From Ischnura elegans (taxonomy: Eukaryota > Arthropoda > Insecta > Odonata > Coenagrionidae), in NCBI RefSeq assembly GCF_921293095.1, contig NC_060258.1:8880607-8944606 (forward strand): a DNA stretch of 64,000 bases, written 5' to 3'. Positions 32,673 through 44,685 of this stretch are shown piece after piece (positions within the stretch are counted from its first letter, which is position 1; each line of letters begins with the position of its first letter). A program made the position numbers and the translations under genes. The notes beneath the pieces are model-generated. The model saw nothing but the letters and a program-made list of their open reading frames with translations. It did not search any database and was not told where the DNA came from.

Positions 32673-33381
32673 CCCTTTCGATACGGTGGAGTTCTGTCCT
32701 TAGCATTACTGCTGTACTGAGCCCCATGAGACTCTTCTGTCCCCTCCGTACTGAGCATTTTTATTTATTTATTTCAAAAGCTCACATACAGCAATTATAC
32801 CCAATTTACAAGATAATTTTTTTTTTATATGATTTTGCAGGAGATTGTTAAGAAGGGTCTCGCTGGTAAAACGCACTCTCAGCACCAACCTATGGTCCCT
32901 TCCTAGCGGGCACTCCTCATTATCTTGGACTCAAAGGATAGTTAGTCTCCCTCCTTTTGGGGTTAATAATCCTACCAGCGGCATTGGTTTGCGGTCAATT
33001 ATGCTTCTTTTGTATATATTAGCTATACGAATAATTGTTGCTTTCACATAAATCGCAGATTATGTATTGAATTCCTCGTTTTATTCTGAGAATCGTCAAA
33101 TTTTGAACGAAATAACCGTCGATATTAACACATTTAATGCAGCAACAATTTGCATGTTGATGTTTATTCTGAAACTAGATATAAGTTATATTTATCGTAG
33201 AATTTCGATTAAAAATTGTAAATGCTGCTCAAAAGACATAATTCAATTCTTATTTTATTTTTTTTTTTTGACAAAGATACAAATATTTATTTTTTTAAAT
33301 GACTGGATAAACAATTGTATGACCGCTAAGAGGGGTAATATAGGATGAGGTGTCCGGGTACCTGCTCAAAGATTTTGAGGG
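32673..33381. mobile_element. Possible TTAA-flanked element
   Basis: Flanked by TTAA at 32669-32672 and 33382-33385, with inverted CCCTTT.../...GAGGG ends of only a few bases. It fits a decayed piggyBac-type non-autonomous element, but the terminal similarity is short and could be chance. Unit 2 copy: 47047-47755. Confidence 0.35.
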
Positions 33382-33832
33382 TTAAGCCTAAGCCCCGCAG
33401 TGTTGGGTCCCGAAACGAAGACATCGTACACCTCGACCATCATAAAAGGGGAGAGCTGGGAAACGTATTTATTTGGCGTTTGTTCACCTGCGTAGAAAAA
33501 TCTCTGACGAAAATTTGCGGCTTTCGTCTCCCAAGGTCAAGAAACGTCCAGATGCATATTTTCGTCTTTATTAGGGTGAAGGTTAAATGCAAAGCACGAG
33601 CCAAAGGTTTGTAACTCAGCCAGTAATGAGTTCCACGATTTGCTAAGCTTATAAATGGGATTAATGAATTCAGCGCTTGAATGGGAATGCAAGCTATGAA
33701 TGACTCTATGGCAAAATAACTTGAAGTTAATTTGTCTTTCCTCATAGTTCCTCTAATTCAGCAGTACGAGTGAAGTCTTGGCAGGTGTCAAATGTGAGAA
33801 GGGTTGTTATTGTGATGAACAGATTTATTTAA

Positions 33833-34000
33833 GGGCCCCCCCACCCACTGACAACTTTTACAAGGCAACTACGTAGTTGCTTTGCGGCAACTGAAAAGTC
33901 GCCTGTGTGCAGGGCCACAGTCAATGCTGTGTGTTTCATTTGGACTTCCATAAAGCAACTAAATAGTTGCTTTGGAAAAGTTGCCAATGCGTGGGGGCCC
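33833..34000. mobile_element. PIF/Harbinger-like MITE, 168 bp
   Basis: The ends GGGCCCCCCCACCCACTGAC and, in reverse complement, GGGCCCCCACGCATTGGC continue as inverted repeats through CAACTTTT and the GCAACTA-TAGTTGC words. TAA flanks both sides (33830-33832 and 34001-34003). A 3-bp TAA duplication with GGG-starting ends is the PIF/Harbinger pattern. Non-coding. Unit 2 copy: 48207-48374. Confidence 0.7.
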
Positions 34001-34261
34001 TAATTGTATGTTAATCACGATTGATATCCAGTCGTAGCAGTGATAAGTAATATCCATTGGCGTAACAACAACCGAAGCATGGAGAATTGGAGGTGAGCTT
34101 TTGTGCTCCGTCTATATTGCCAGATGAGCACATTCTTATTGTTGGGCTACTAGATAAGCGGATTTGATTCGGTGGGGGATTGTTGAGCGTTTGTGCTGTG
34201 GAGGTATCGATATCTTAGAAATTTGTCTTGTCCATTGCGAATGATAGACAATAGACTTCAG

Positions 34262-34492
34262 TCACGAACGGTCATAAAAATTGTCTTTCGTCGAAGTGAC
34301 CTCGTTCATGAATTGATCACATAAAAAATCTCGATCACTCATGACTGCTCCATTAGTGGTGTGAAGTCCTTTTTCAGGAAACTGGTACACCATAACTACC
34401 ATCACTACCTCAATTGTCTTATATGTGGCAAACTTCATTTGTCTTGTAAGTCTTGGCTCATACCAGGATGACACATTTTGAATGAGTGACAT
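34262..34492. repeat. Local repeat, first member
   Basis: Shares a diverged arrangement with 34921-35070 (CATGA..TGGTCTTTCAGTGGTG, ACACCATAACT, CTCATTTGTCTTGTAA, CATTTTGAATGAGTG). This is an ancient small duplication inside the unit. Confidence 0.55.
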
Positions 34493-34760
34493 TTAAAAAG
34501 AACCAACGAAAAAATAAATGAAGATAGGAGTGCAAGCATTCAGAAAATAAATTGAAGTGTAAGGTGTTAATTGAAATGAAAAGCTAATGATTAATGGAAA
34601 CAATGGATGGTTCTCTTTTGAAAAAAGTATTGCTTGTTCTATAATCTATATTCTAAATACTGCTCCCTGTTTGTATGCAATGATGTTTTCACTTGGCTGT
34701 TGTTCTTAATGCAATGTGTGGAGAAGTGTGTCTGAGCATCAAACTGGAGTATTAATTAAT
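34493..34760. repeat. Repeat block found five times in the intron
   Basis: The block ending TGATGTTTTCACTTGGCTGT, TTCTTAAT.CAATG and TGTCTGAGCAT recurs at about 39895-40165, 49186-49452, 53625-53889 and 54523-54698. Copies in the same relative position of the two units match best. The arrangement implies a still older duplication inside each unit. No coding potential or termini recognised. Confidence 0.7.
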
Positions 34761-34920
34761 TAATTACTTAAGAGACAGTCCAAGTGATCATTAATGTTCT
34801 CGAAGTTCTCACAGGAGAGGGTTCGTTTGTGAACAATATGAAAAAATAATCTCAAATCAATAAAAAAAAATAAACATCATAATCAATCATCATCAATAAT
34901 AAAAAAATAAATAAGACCAA

Positions 34921-35070
34921 TCATCAGTCATGATTGGTCTTTCAGTGGTGCTAAGTCTTTTTTTTTTGGGAACTACTACACCATAACTTAAAATCTTCTT
35001 TGCGGCAGACCTCATTTGTCTTGTAATTGAGTCTTGACATGTATTCATCATAAGGTAACTCATTTTGAAT
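34921..35070. repeat. Local repeat, second member
   Basis: Diverged copy of 34262-34492. Sequence shared with unit 2 ends inside it, at about 34999. Confidence 0.5.
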
Positions 35071-35195
35071 GAGTGGCTGTGTTGACTAAGCCATACAGTA
35101 GCAAAATATCTCCCGGCGTAAACATAACAGGTCTAGTGTTGTCCTTGCGTCGCTAACACCCTGCTCATACTTTGATGTGTTATTATAACTTTTAA

Positions 35196-35509
35196 CCCTT
35201 TTGCTGCTGCGAATGTACCTGGTACGATCGCACGGTAGGCGGCTGTGAATGCACCTATTCGTCCTCCCTCTCCTGTAAACTGTCATGGAACTTTCCCTTT
35301 CCGTACCCTCACTCCTTCCGGGAAGGATTGTCTTATCTCCAGATCATTTTTTACGCATAGTTTAGGAGTTGTAGTTTTCCTCGTACTTATTTTGAAAAGT
35401 TTCTCTTTTTCCGGGAAGCAATAGAGTTTATTGTCCAACATACTGAACCCTTAACTTTTCTGCCCCATGTGACAAGTAACTCTCCAGAGAGTTTGCCGCA
35501 GCGTAAGGG
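35196..35509. mobile_element. piggyBac-like MITE, unit 1 only
   Basis: Flanked by TTAA (35192-35195 and 35510-35513). The ends CCCTTTTGCTGCTGCG and, in reverse complement, CCCTTACGCTGCGGC are inverted repeats. 314 bp, non-coding. It lies in the ~1.6 kb that unit 2 lacks. Confidence 0.75.
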
Positions 35510-35513
35510 TTAA

Positions 35514-36328
35514 AATTCATATTTAGGGAAGAGGTCTCGGGATCGCCACCGGGTCAGGAAATGCATAACTGCTGACGTTTTGATGCCCAACTCGGCCATC
35601 ATCCTCAGGGCTATTTCTATTCCTCGGTCTCTGTTTCTTCGCGGTATTCCATTGCCCTTCCATACATTCCATTTCCTCATCCGTTGTTTCAACACGAGTC
35701 TTCTCTCAAAGGACCCCTTGTCTCAAACTCCCCGTAGTTTATCCTTTGCTGTCTGGCTTTGGAGCGACAGATCTTTCTCTATTACTGCCATTTTCGTTCT
35801 CCGTTGTGCAGTCTTTCTCTTCTTTCAATCCTCTGGTTTTTTTATTTTCTCATTTCTCTGTCAGCCACCGTTTTTCCTATTTTTGTCAGCCACAAATTCT
35901 CTTTTATTCCTTTTCATACCTGTTTACACATTTTCTTGGTTAGGAAAGGTGTATTTTCAATTTTTTTCCATCTAAATGTACATTTATTTACTACTATTTG
36001 TTACCAACATCCTATTCAGTTAGCGAAAGTGAATTATATGGCTTAGGATTATTATGGATTGGGGAATATTTGTCAAATTCAATTGTATGTAATGCGTGGT
36101 ATATTTAAGAGTAATCAGTCCAAAAACGATAATGGCAAAAATGGAAGCCATCGAGAAGAGTAGAGAAATATTGCCAGGTGGTTAACATAAACACGAGATG
36201 AACCCGAGAAAAAGAAATTTGCATCATTGGAAGGCCCTTGAATTTATTTAGCGGAGTGAGGAAGCACGAAATCTTTGTTAAAATTCATATTTTATGCTCC
36301 TCTTGCATCATCTCTATTGTTTGGTTTC
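35514..36328. other. Unit 1 spacer absent from unit 2, no recognisable gene
   Basis: Contains overlapping frames at 35580-36046 with phenylalanine- and serine-rich translations typical of pyrimidine-rich DNA. No known domain, so not called. Confidence 0.4.
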
Positions 36329-36333
36329 TCTCT

Positions 36334-36959
36334 CAGGGTACCCACTCAACCCTGAAAACCTTAAAACCGTGAATAAGCCGTGAATTACGTATTCCGTGAA
36401 AAAACCTGGAAATAGCCGTGAATTTCGTAAAAAATCTCTCAATCTTGATTTTACAATCGTAGAGCAACGATTGACTGATAAAAAGAAAAATGGATATTTT
36501 GATCATATTTCAAGGTCAGTCATGCGCAGACACGGATTCATCTGCACATGGATATTTGAAGTGCAATTATTTGTCCGTGTGCCATGATGACACATTGACC
36601 TTAAGCCCATACCAAATCCGGAAGACTGGTAACCTAAGTGTTCATGAACACTTGCAAACATTCAGACTCTTCTTAACTTCCCTGGTCCCTCTATTTTCCC
36701 ACGCACAAGCTCTTGCCGGAGGTGAATTTTGCGAACGATATGTGACGTCAGAAGAGATAGCACTTTCATTGCTGCGTTTGCATTCAGGGCATCTGTCGTG
36801 TTTGTTAATTTTTTAGTTCACGTGCGGCCAATGATTGTTACGTGATCAATATTTCTGCCTAAAATGGTTTATTTACAAACCGCGAATTTGAAGACATTTA
36901 GACCGTGAGAACCAGGAAAAAACCGTGAATTTAATAATTTAGATTGAGTGGAAACCCTG
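36334..36959 (+). mobile_element. M2 MITE, complete copy
   Basis: 626 bp, from CAGGGTACCCACTCAACC to TTGAGTGGAAACCCTG, flanked by TCTCT on both sides (36329-36333 and 36960-36964). It retains the interior that is interrupted in the copies at 26559 and 40933. Unit 2 keeps only the right part (49688-50029). Confidence 0.88.
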
Positions 36960-37283
36960 TCTCTCGAATGCATGACTGGCCACATTTTTGGGATATGGCA
37001 ATGAATCCGGGTATCTTCAGTCCAATCATTGCATTCTGGGAAAGCTCGAGACAATGTATCATCATCGAGCAGCTTCGCAAAGTCATTTGCCCAAATGTCG
37101 GTCGGAGAAGTCGTGGAAATATCCTGGATATTTGGTTGTGTTGGGAGAAAAACTCTCGGGTCGCAGCAGAATGTGCAACTATACTTCAAAAATCAAATCA
37201 AACTCTTAAATCACAACAATATCACTCGTACAACTCGTAAATCACAAAAAATCACAACACAATTATCCTGAGTAAGTCCTTAA

Positions 37284-37583
37284 CACGTTGACCGCCATGC
37301 CGGTCATAATGACGGGAGTCGAGTGGCTTCCGTCACGCCACGCGGGTCATACTGTCCGGCCTCCGAGTGACTGTTTAACAGTTGATTTCTGACACCGGAG
37401 TGACCAGAATCTCTTGTTAACGTATGGGCCATGATCGTTGCGGTGTCAGAATATAAACATTTATTTTAAAGTAAAGTACAAGAACACATTTGATGTTTTA
37501 CGATCCGGGAATAGTTAACGGAATGAAAAACACTAATGGCGTCAGAGGACATATCCACTAAAAACATCATGGCGGTCAACGTG
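37284..37583. mobile_element. piggyBac-like MITE with CACGTTGACCGCC ends
   Basis: 300 bp between TTAA sites (37280-37283 and 37584-37587). The ends CACGTTGACCGCCATG match each other as inverted repeats. Non-coding, with repeated GGTCAT.ATGAC words inside. Its ends differ from those of the intact element at 23316-25570, so another transposase must have moved it. Unit 2 copy: 50324-50625. Confidence 0.85.
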
Positions 37584-37587
37584 TTAA

Positions 37588-38475
37588 CAAAGAAAAATCA
37601 GGAGCGACAACCTGTCCGTTTGCCATTACTTAGCAAATCAAATTGACTCAATCACACGTACAAGTGTCCAAGAAAAGTACTTGCGAAGAAAAATCTGGAG
37701 CAACGACACATACGACGGAACACCACTTTTCATCATGACATGACTCAGATTGTTTTTTTTGTACTGTGAACAAGAGTTGTTACATCAGCAAGAAGGTGAA
37801 AATCATGGTTGATTCTCGAATCTTCTCCGACTTCAATCGGACATCAAATTCATTTATAATACCCTTAACTCCCACTTCGACAGTCCTGAAATTGTTTCGT
37901 TCCTCAACATTAGAGTACCTTCCTGACACACCCGATCTACCTCTTTACTCCGCACTCCTACACCCAGGCTATCTGTAATTAAGCGCTCAATTTTCCCTAG
38001 ACTATCTTCTATAATATATTCTCTTCCCCGTGATATTGATCCGTTTGGTGTGACACTTAAAATTTTACTCATCAGGCATTAACATATCTGTCGCATAAAT
38101 GACTAGATAGCCGGATAAATGTTTGTTGTTTTCTTGTATTCTATTTAAATTTGTGATGAATAATTATTATTTAATTATTTAATATTTGTTGTTATAAGTG
38201 CACTTTAAATTGGCATTCTTGCTGTATGTGTACGTCTTTATTAAAATAAAATTAATTAATTAATTTAAAAAAAACATTTCTGTATTAGAGTGGTGAGGTG
38301 GATGTTTTTTTTGCACTCCTAGTGGTGAGGCAGGGTGTGTACCCAATTTGGCGCTTATCTAGTGTTTGCCTTCTGCTAGACCTTTTTCACCATCTAAGAC
38401 TTTGCTACATTTGCCCGTGAAATCCCCATTTGTGAATGCCTTTGTTGGAAAGTTGGCCTGGAAATGAGGGAAAGG
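37588..38475. other. Unit 1 spacer, no recognisable gene
   Basis: AT-rich, with no element ends recognised. Diverged counterpart in unit 2: about 50630-51535. Confidence 0.4.
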
Positions 38476-38480
38476 TCAGC

Positions 38481-39085
38481 CAGGCATCCGACTCAACCTT
38501 GAAAACCTTAAAACTGTGAATAAGCCGTGAATTTCGTCTGCCGTGAAAAAACCTGGAATTAGCCGTGAAATTCGTCGTGAAACCTTAAAAACCTATCAAA
38601 CTTGATTTTAGATCTATGATTGACGGATCAAAAGAAAAATAGGTCAGTCACCTGCAGATACTGTCCACGCATTTATCTGTACACGTATATTCGAAGCGCA
38701 AATATTGGTCCGTGTGTCATGACGACGCAGACCTTAAGGCTGTGATTGGATGTCCTTTAACCAAAGTGATCATTAACCATGGCGAGAAATCGGACACCTC
38801 TTCACTTCCCTGTCACCCTCCTTTTTCTCACTCACAACCATTAGCCAGACCTAAATTTTGCTAACGATAGGCGACGTCATATGAGCACTATCATTGCTGC
38901 GTTTGTATTCCCGGCGTTTATCGCGTTTGCTATATTTTTAGTTAATGTGCGGCCAGTGATTTTTATGTGATCAATATTTCTTCCTAAAATGGCTTATCGA
39001 ACAGACCGTGAATTTTACGACATGAAAACCGTGAAAACCTGGAAAAAACCGTGAATTTTATAATGTAATTGGAGTGAAAACCCTG
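38481..39085 (+). mobile_element. M2 MITE, complete copy
   Basis: 605 bp, from CAGGCATCCGACTCAACC to GGAGTGAAAACCCTG, flanked by TCAGC (38476-38480 and 39086-39090). The same insertion is present in unit 2 (51541-52141), so it predates the duplication. Confidence 0.88.
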
Positions 39086-39090
39086 TCAGC

Positions 39091-39894
39091 AATATTTTAA
39101 AATGGGACTGCTGGTATGTACCCTGTCTTGCCTATCATCCTTGTGCAATTGTAGCGTGTTATCTCTATTAACCAGTGTTCACGCTATTACACAGATTGAA
39201 TGAAAACAGTCTTTGTTTATAATCACAGAATTTTTTATACTGACGGGATAAATTTTTTTATGTTGGGAAGAAAAAAATGTGTGATTCAATTCTGATTTTT
39301 TACATGCATAATTTCAGAGAATAAAACATTCTGTGAAAATTTACAAAGGTTTTTTCGTCTTAATTCAGCATAAATATTCTGTAAGTGAAAGGTTAAATTA
39401 TCGCTTTCAGTTCACTGACGACGAATGGCTCAGTTTATATTCCGTGTGGGATTGCAGTAATGAAGACATACAATACAAGGCCACTTGAAAGTTTCCGGAA
39501 AAGCAAAATCTAGGAAACTGAATATTTGCACCACTTGCACTAAAATGGCAATTCTATCTCGTCATGAACTTCAGATGTCACCTCGCACAATGAGGAGTGT
39601 GGCCCATTGTCATATTTTTATAATTTTAGCACTATTTAGGGGAACTATATAAATATAATGAAAGGTTAGCGATGTTAAAACATCCACGATGTACATGAAG
39701 TACTCATATTTCATGAAATATGGTGAATAAGAAGGAACAAATAAATGATTTTGTACGATCAGCGATAGCTGTGTTCTCGATCTTACGGGAAGAAGGTTCA
39801 TTCATGAACAGTATGATATTATATTCACTCTTTATTTCACTGTTCTATGTTGATCACAAAATCATTTCATTACCTATCACTCCATGTAGAATGA
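39091..39894. other. Unit 1 spacer, including an empty M1 site
   Basis: No gene recognised. Near 39550 the sequence AATGGCAATTCTATCTCG is the uninterrupted counterpart of the M1 insertion site at 52612/53275. Confidence 0.6.
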
Positions 39895-40186
39895 ACCACA
39901 GGAAAAATAAATGGAGAAAGAAGCACGACATTCAGAGAATGAATTGAAGTGTAATGTGTTAATCAAAATGAAAAGATCAATTTTTCTGCTGAAATCGAAA
40001 TGTGAACCAAATGATCGATTAATGGAATCAATGGATGGTTCTCTTTTGAAAAAATGTATAGCTTCTTGTTATAAATACTGCTCTCTGTTCGCGTGCAATG
40101 ATGTTTTCACTTGGCTGTTGTTCTTAATACAATGTGTGGAGAACAGTGTCTGAGCATGGAACTGGAGTCTAAGTAAATACAGTAGA

Positions 40187-40492
40187 GAGGACCTATCATA
40201 GTATTCTACCGATTAAGGTAGGTTTCCATGGAGTGTTCAAGAAGTGATCTGGAAGCCTCCCTTTCCTTCCAGCACTGCCTTCTTTAATTCCCTGTAAGGC
40301 CTACTCTCTTTCAATCTATCTAAAATTCCTATTCTTTTCCTTACCCCCCTCGTTTCCCTAACATTCTACCCTCTAACACCTATTTCCACATCCCCTTCCC
40401 GCTAAGCACTAACTCCATCCATACCTTCTGTCTCCTCCGTATCTCATCTAAAAGCTGCCTCTCCTCGCCAACCATATCCAGCACCAGACACA
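40187..40492 (-). pseudogene. Non-LTR retrotransposon 3' fragment at the duplication junction
   Basis: From about 40200 this matches the 3' part of the retrotransposon family seen at 2621-3232 and 26638-27318: the tail-proximal AGTATTCTACCGATTAAGG, then the region encoding the basic C-terminus. It has small indels that destroy the frame. It stops abruptly at CCATATCCAGCA (40492), where unit 2 begins in the middle of otherwise unrelated sequence. It therefore marks the duplication breakpoint. Confidence 0.8.
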
Positions 40493-40932
40493 ACATGTCA
40501 CAAGACAGCTTGTTTGTGTACATCCATCCTATATACAAGGGAACTGGCTGTTTTAGGACTGTTTTTATTTTAATTTTTGTAATTCTGGGCAGGAGTTATC
40601 TCTTCATTTATATTTTTTTAAGTGGTAAACAAACATGGCCCAAATTCATCTGAGATGAATTCATCAGAGATCTGGGTTAGCATGATATGTATTAAATTTC
40701 CCCTGTGGGATTTTTTCACTTGACATGCTCTTGTAAGGGATCGGGGTTTTGGCTGGAATGTTGGGTAGAAGCCACCCTGTTGGGTAGGTTCATGTCCCAG
40801 CGGAGGTTAAGATTTGGCAGACTGCCCAATACCTGTGTGGCTGTTTAACCCCTTCCAAATCGATTAATTTTTCCAAATATCGTGCTCCTATTCTCTGTTT
40901 ATTTTATTCTGTGGTTTTCTTTTAAATGGTAG

Positions 40933-42224
40933 CAGTGTTCCCACTCAACCGTGAATAAGCCGTGAATTCCGTCCTCCGTGAAAAAAACCTTGAAATAGCC
41001 ATGAATTTCGTCATTATTATTATTATTATTATTATAATAGTGTTCTACCGATTAAGGTAGGTTTCCATGGAGTGCTAAAGAGGTGATCTGGGAGCCTCCT
41101 TTTCCTTCCAGCACTGCCTTCTTTAATTCACTGTAAGGCCTACTCTCTTTCAATCTATCTAAAAATCATATTCTTTTCCTTCCCCTCCCTCGTTTCCCCA
41201 ACATTCTTCCCTCCAACACCATTTTCAGCATCCCCTCACCGCTAAGCACTAACTCCATCCAAACCTTCTGTCTCCTGCGTATCTCATCTAAAAGCTGCCT
41301 CTCCTCGCCAACCATATCCAGCACTTTGTCGTTCCTTTTCCTCTCCGTCCATTTCACCCTCTCCATTCTTCTCTATGCCCACATCTCGAATGCCTCCAAT
41401 CTTCTCTCGTCTTCTTTCCTCAGTGTCCACGTTTCTGCACCGTAGAGAGCTACACTCCAGATCAAACTCTTCACCAACCTTTTCTTCAAACTCTTATACA
41501 ACGATCCTCTCAGAAGCTCCTTCCTGTTCATGGATGCCTCCATTGCTAATGCAATTCTCTTCCTGATGTCCTTACTACTGTATCCGTTTTCCTCTAACGT
41601 ACTGCCTAAATAGTTGAATTGCTCAACCTGCTCAAGTTTTTCACCACCCTCCTTTATCTTGAGTCTCACATTCCTCGCTCGTGATGCTTTACAAAAAAAC
41701 CTTAAAAATTACTCAAACTTCATTGTAGAACTACGACTGACGGATCAAAAGAAATGTCGATATGTAGATCGTGTTTCAAGGTCATTCACTCGCAGACACT
41801 GTCCACGCATTTGTCTACACGCGTGTATTCGAAGCACAAATATTGGTCCGTGTGCCGTGGCGAGAGACAGACCTTAAGCCTGTGTTTGTAAGACTGGTAA
41901 CCAAAGTGCTCATTAACCCTGGAAAAAAATCAGACACCTCTTCAATTCCCTGCCACCCTCCATTTTCCCACTCACAACATTTAGCCAGCTCTAAATTTTG
42001 CTAACGATAGGCGACGTAAGAAGAGCACTTTCATTGCTGCGTTTGCATTGCTGGCGTTTATCGCGTTTGTTAAATTTGTAGTAAACGTGCGGCTGGTTAT
42101 TGTTCCGTGATCAATATTTCTTCCTAAAATGGCTCATCAAAAGGACGTGAATTTGACAAAATATAGACCGTGAAAACCTGGGAAAAACCGTGAATTTTAT
42201 GATGTAGTGTGAATGGGTACCCTG
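40933..42224 (+). mobile_element. M2 MITE with retrotransposon insert (unit 2)
   Basis: Same 1292-bp structure as 26559-27850, with GGTAG on both sides. It was copied with the duplication, not inserted independently. Confidence 0.85.
41012..41692 (-). pseudogene. Non-LTR retrotransposon piece inside M2 (unit 2)
   Basis: Copy of 26638-27318, including the same premature stop after EMWA. A few extra substitutions shorten the downstream frame to 41166-41366. Confidence 0.85.
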
Positions 42225-43789
42225 GGTAGGTAATGAAATGATATTTTGTTATCAACGTAGAACTGTGAAATGAAATTTAATTATTAAACATGGAGAACAA
42301 GGCTTTAGCTACTCAAATAAAGTCATTTTAATCCTTCCAATGCATAATGTTTCATGAAATGTGAATTATTTATGTATAATATGAATTTTTTAACACTTTT
42401 AAAGCTTTCAAATTAATTATATCGTTCCTCTGAATAGTGCTTAAATGATGATAATCCGATGACGAGATACACTCGTCATTGCACTCATAATTCAAAATTA
42501 TTAAAATTTGCACTATTAATAAAGAAAATATTAAATATTATAAGAAAATTATAATAAATATATTTTATTATAAAAATAAGGCAAAAAATCTGCTGCAAGC
42601 AAACGACTTGTATCCAGTCACAGGAGAAGACACACTGAGACGCTGGGCATTTTACAGGGTCTAGTAGATGGCGGGCCGAGAAACCTAACAGGACCGATGC
42701 CTTGTATTCAAGGCATCCACGTCCTAGGCTAGCGCGGTGAGAGTGTTAAATGGAAACCATTTTGAAAACGCTGAACTTGAAATAAATGTGAAGAACATGT
42801 AATGCAGTGGATGAGGACTTAATTCTTCTGGTAAATACATGTATTAAAATTCCACCTGGTGGTTGTGTCATATGACCTAAATAATCCTCCTTAGGCAGAG
42901 GACCTTGGCATTTATGTAGTGCCTTTTAGATCTTGAGCCATGTTAGGAATAGTGAATTTTTATTAAGTTTTCTGTTAGTTATGCCTGCCTAGGATTGACC
43001 TTATTCCTAAGGTTGTGGTAGGTAATTGAGAAATATGCAATTCATGAATGAACATGATTTGGTCCGAGATGTCAGGAAGGCCGCTCCTACAGTTTGGCCT
43101 CCGAGAGTTGTCCGATGACTTTTAGAAGGGTCTAGTTCGGGATAGGGGGCAAGGTTGCAAGGTATGATTGGGAAACGCCCACATCAAACGTAAACTAAAG
43201 GGTTCTGTGATGAAAGCAGCCAGAAGGGACGATGAGCGTGAAGGTCCCAAACGGAAGAATCCCTTGTTTTGGTGATTCAAAGAAAGGGCTTGTTTTGGTG
43301 GCTCAGGATTATTTCAGTACTTCATTTGCATGAGATAACGTTGTATGACTAGGTGAGAGTGTGAGGTGCGTTTGAGGGACAGCGATTGGCTGCAAACCGT
43401 GCTGGCTCAGGGTTCTCTGCCCCTCTTTTTGAACTGTCATCGGATCATCATGCCAGCCGGACTGTATGCTAAGCATCGAGGAGTGTGTTTATCCTGCAGA
43501 ATGCAAAAACTACATTACACTTACGCGTTAACTCACGATTGTGATGAACTATTCTACCTGGGCATGCGACGCAGCCAAATCCGAAAAAAAATCGCTCTCC
43601 GCAATAAGGAAGAACGGGTGAAATGCTGAACAGTTACTAACTTCGCACCGGATTCAATGATTCTTTATTCAGTTTATGCCCAAAGTGTGAGTTCCTCTAT
43701 GCCACACTGCATCATATTGGCCTAATCGAAAGGCACCAAATTCAATATTTGAAATTTTTGAATGCTTGTATCTCTGAAAGTTCATGAAA

Positions 43790-43939
43790 AGGGTGGTTTC
43801 CTATTATTTTTTCATTGCCTAAATCAAAAGATTATTACTCCTGGAGTACGTGTTTCAGGCTTTTAGATTTTTAAATAATGATATCTACTTTTCGCGATTA
43901 AATGAAAAGGGAAAATTTTCAAGCTCGCGAAAGCATGCT
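43790..43939 (+). mobile_element. M1 fragment (unit 2)
   Basis: Unit 2 copy of 29416-29565. Confidence 0.7.
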
Positions 43940-44025
43940 GGCGTACAGTTCTCCTCCCCTCCTTTTCATTTTCCATGGTATATAGATATGGTATTTGGAG
44001 GAGGTGACCGACAGCTGAGGTCATT

Positions 44026-44685
44026 AGGGTAGTTTCCTTCATCAAAGAAAACGAAAGGCATTGATTGCGATTCGTTACCCACCACTAGTGTATTCATAAT
44101 ATGCAAGTTATTCGGTTTTAGAAATCCCAGTTTAGGTGAATGTTAATAAACAATTTTAACCTCATTTGAAAAAGGCCAGATTGGCGCCTATGTGATGCCA
44201 CTCCACGTGACGTCAAAGGGACCTAGTTTCTATACGAGTAGATGGGGGTTTTACATCGTCTGAGGTTACCAATCCAAGCGTGACGCTCAGAGCTCAGGGA
44301 AACATCTCTTAATAGCCACCTATTAAAATTGGCTAAGGTCGGAAAGTTTTCTTCGTTTGATAAGGTATTAATAATCCTTATTTAAGCCAAGTGCTACCAG
44401 CTAGTAGGATACTCTGCTACCTGCTAGCATCCTGCGTCATATCAGCGCTCAAAGCCTCGCCCCAGGTCACCTAACTTGCGGCAGCGGGAACCAGAACGAT
44501 GTCACATGGAGTATTCCCAGCATTCATACTTAGCCGTCGCATTTTCACGTGCTTGAAAATTTTCACTTTTTATTTAATCGCAAAAAATAGATATCGTCAT
44601 TTTAAAATCTAAAAGCGTGAAATACGTACTCCAGGAGTATTAATCATTCGATTTAGGCAATAAAAAGATAATAGGAAACCACCCT
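44026..44685 (-). mobile_element. M1 MITE, complete copy (unit 2)
   Basis: Unit 2 copy of 29652-30311, of equal length. Confidence 0.85.

Larger units (their letters stand above)
26101..40186. repeat. Tandem segmental duplication, unit 1 (~14.1 kb)
   Basis: Collinear with 40493-53909. Up to about 34455 the two units are almost identical at a constant offset of 14374 bp; I noticed only isolated substitutions such as 28980 C/T 43354 and 29340 G/A 43714. From 34489 to 34999 a moderate number of differences appear. From 36622 on the match is clearly more diverged. Unit 1 has sequence from about 35000 to 36620 that unit 2 lacks. The whole unit lies inside the armadillo intron and contains no host exon. 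Confidence 0.9.

Noticed and set aside
35580..36046. Overlapping phenylalanine-rich frames suggesting a membrane protein
   Set aside because: Three frames overlap in pyrimidine-rich DNA, none has a recognisable domain, and the segment is missing from unit 2. A composition effect is the simpler explanation.
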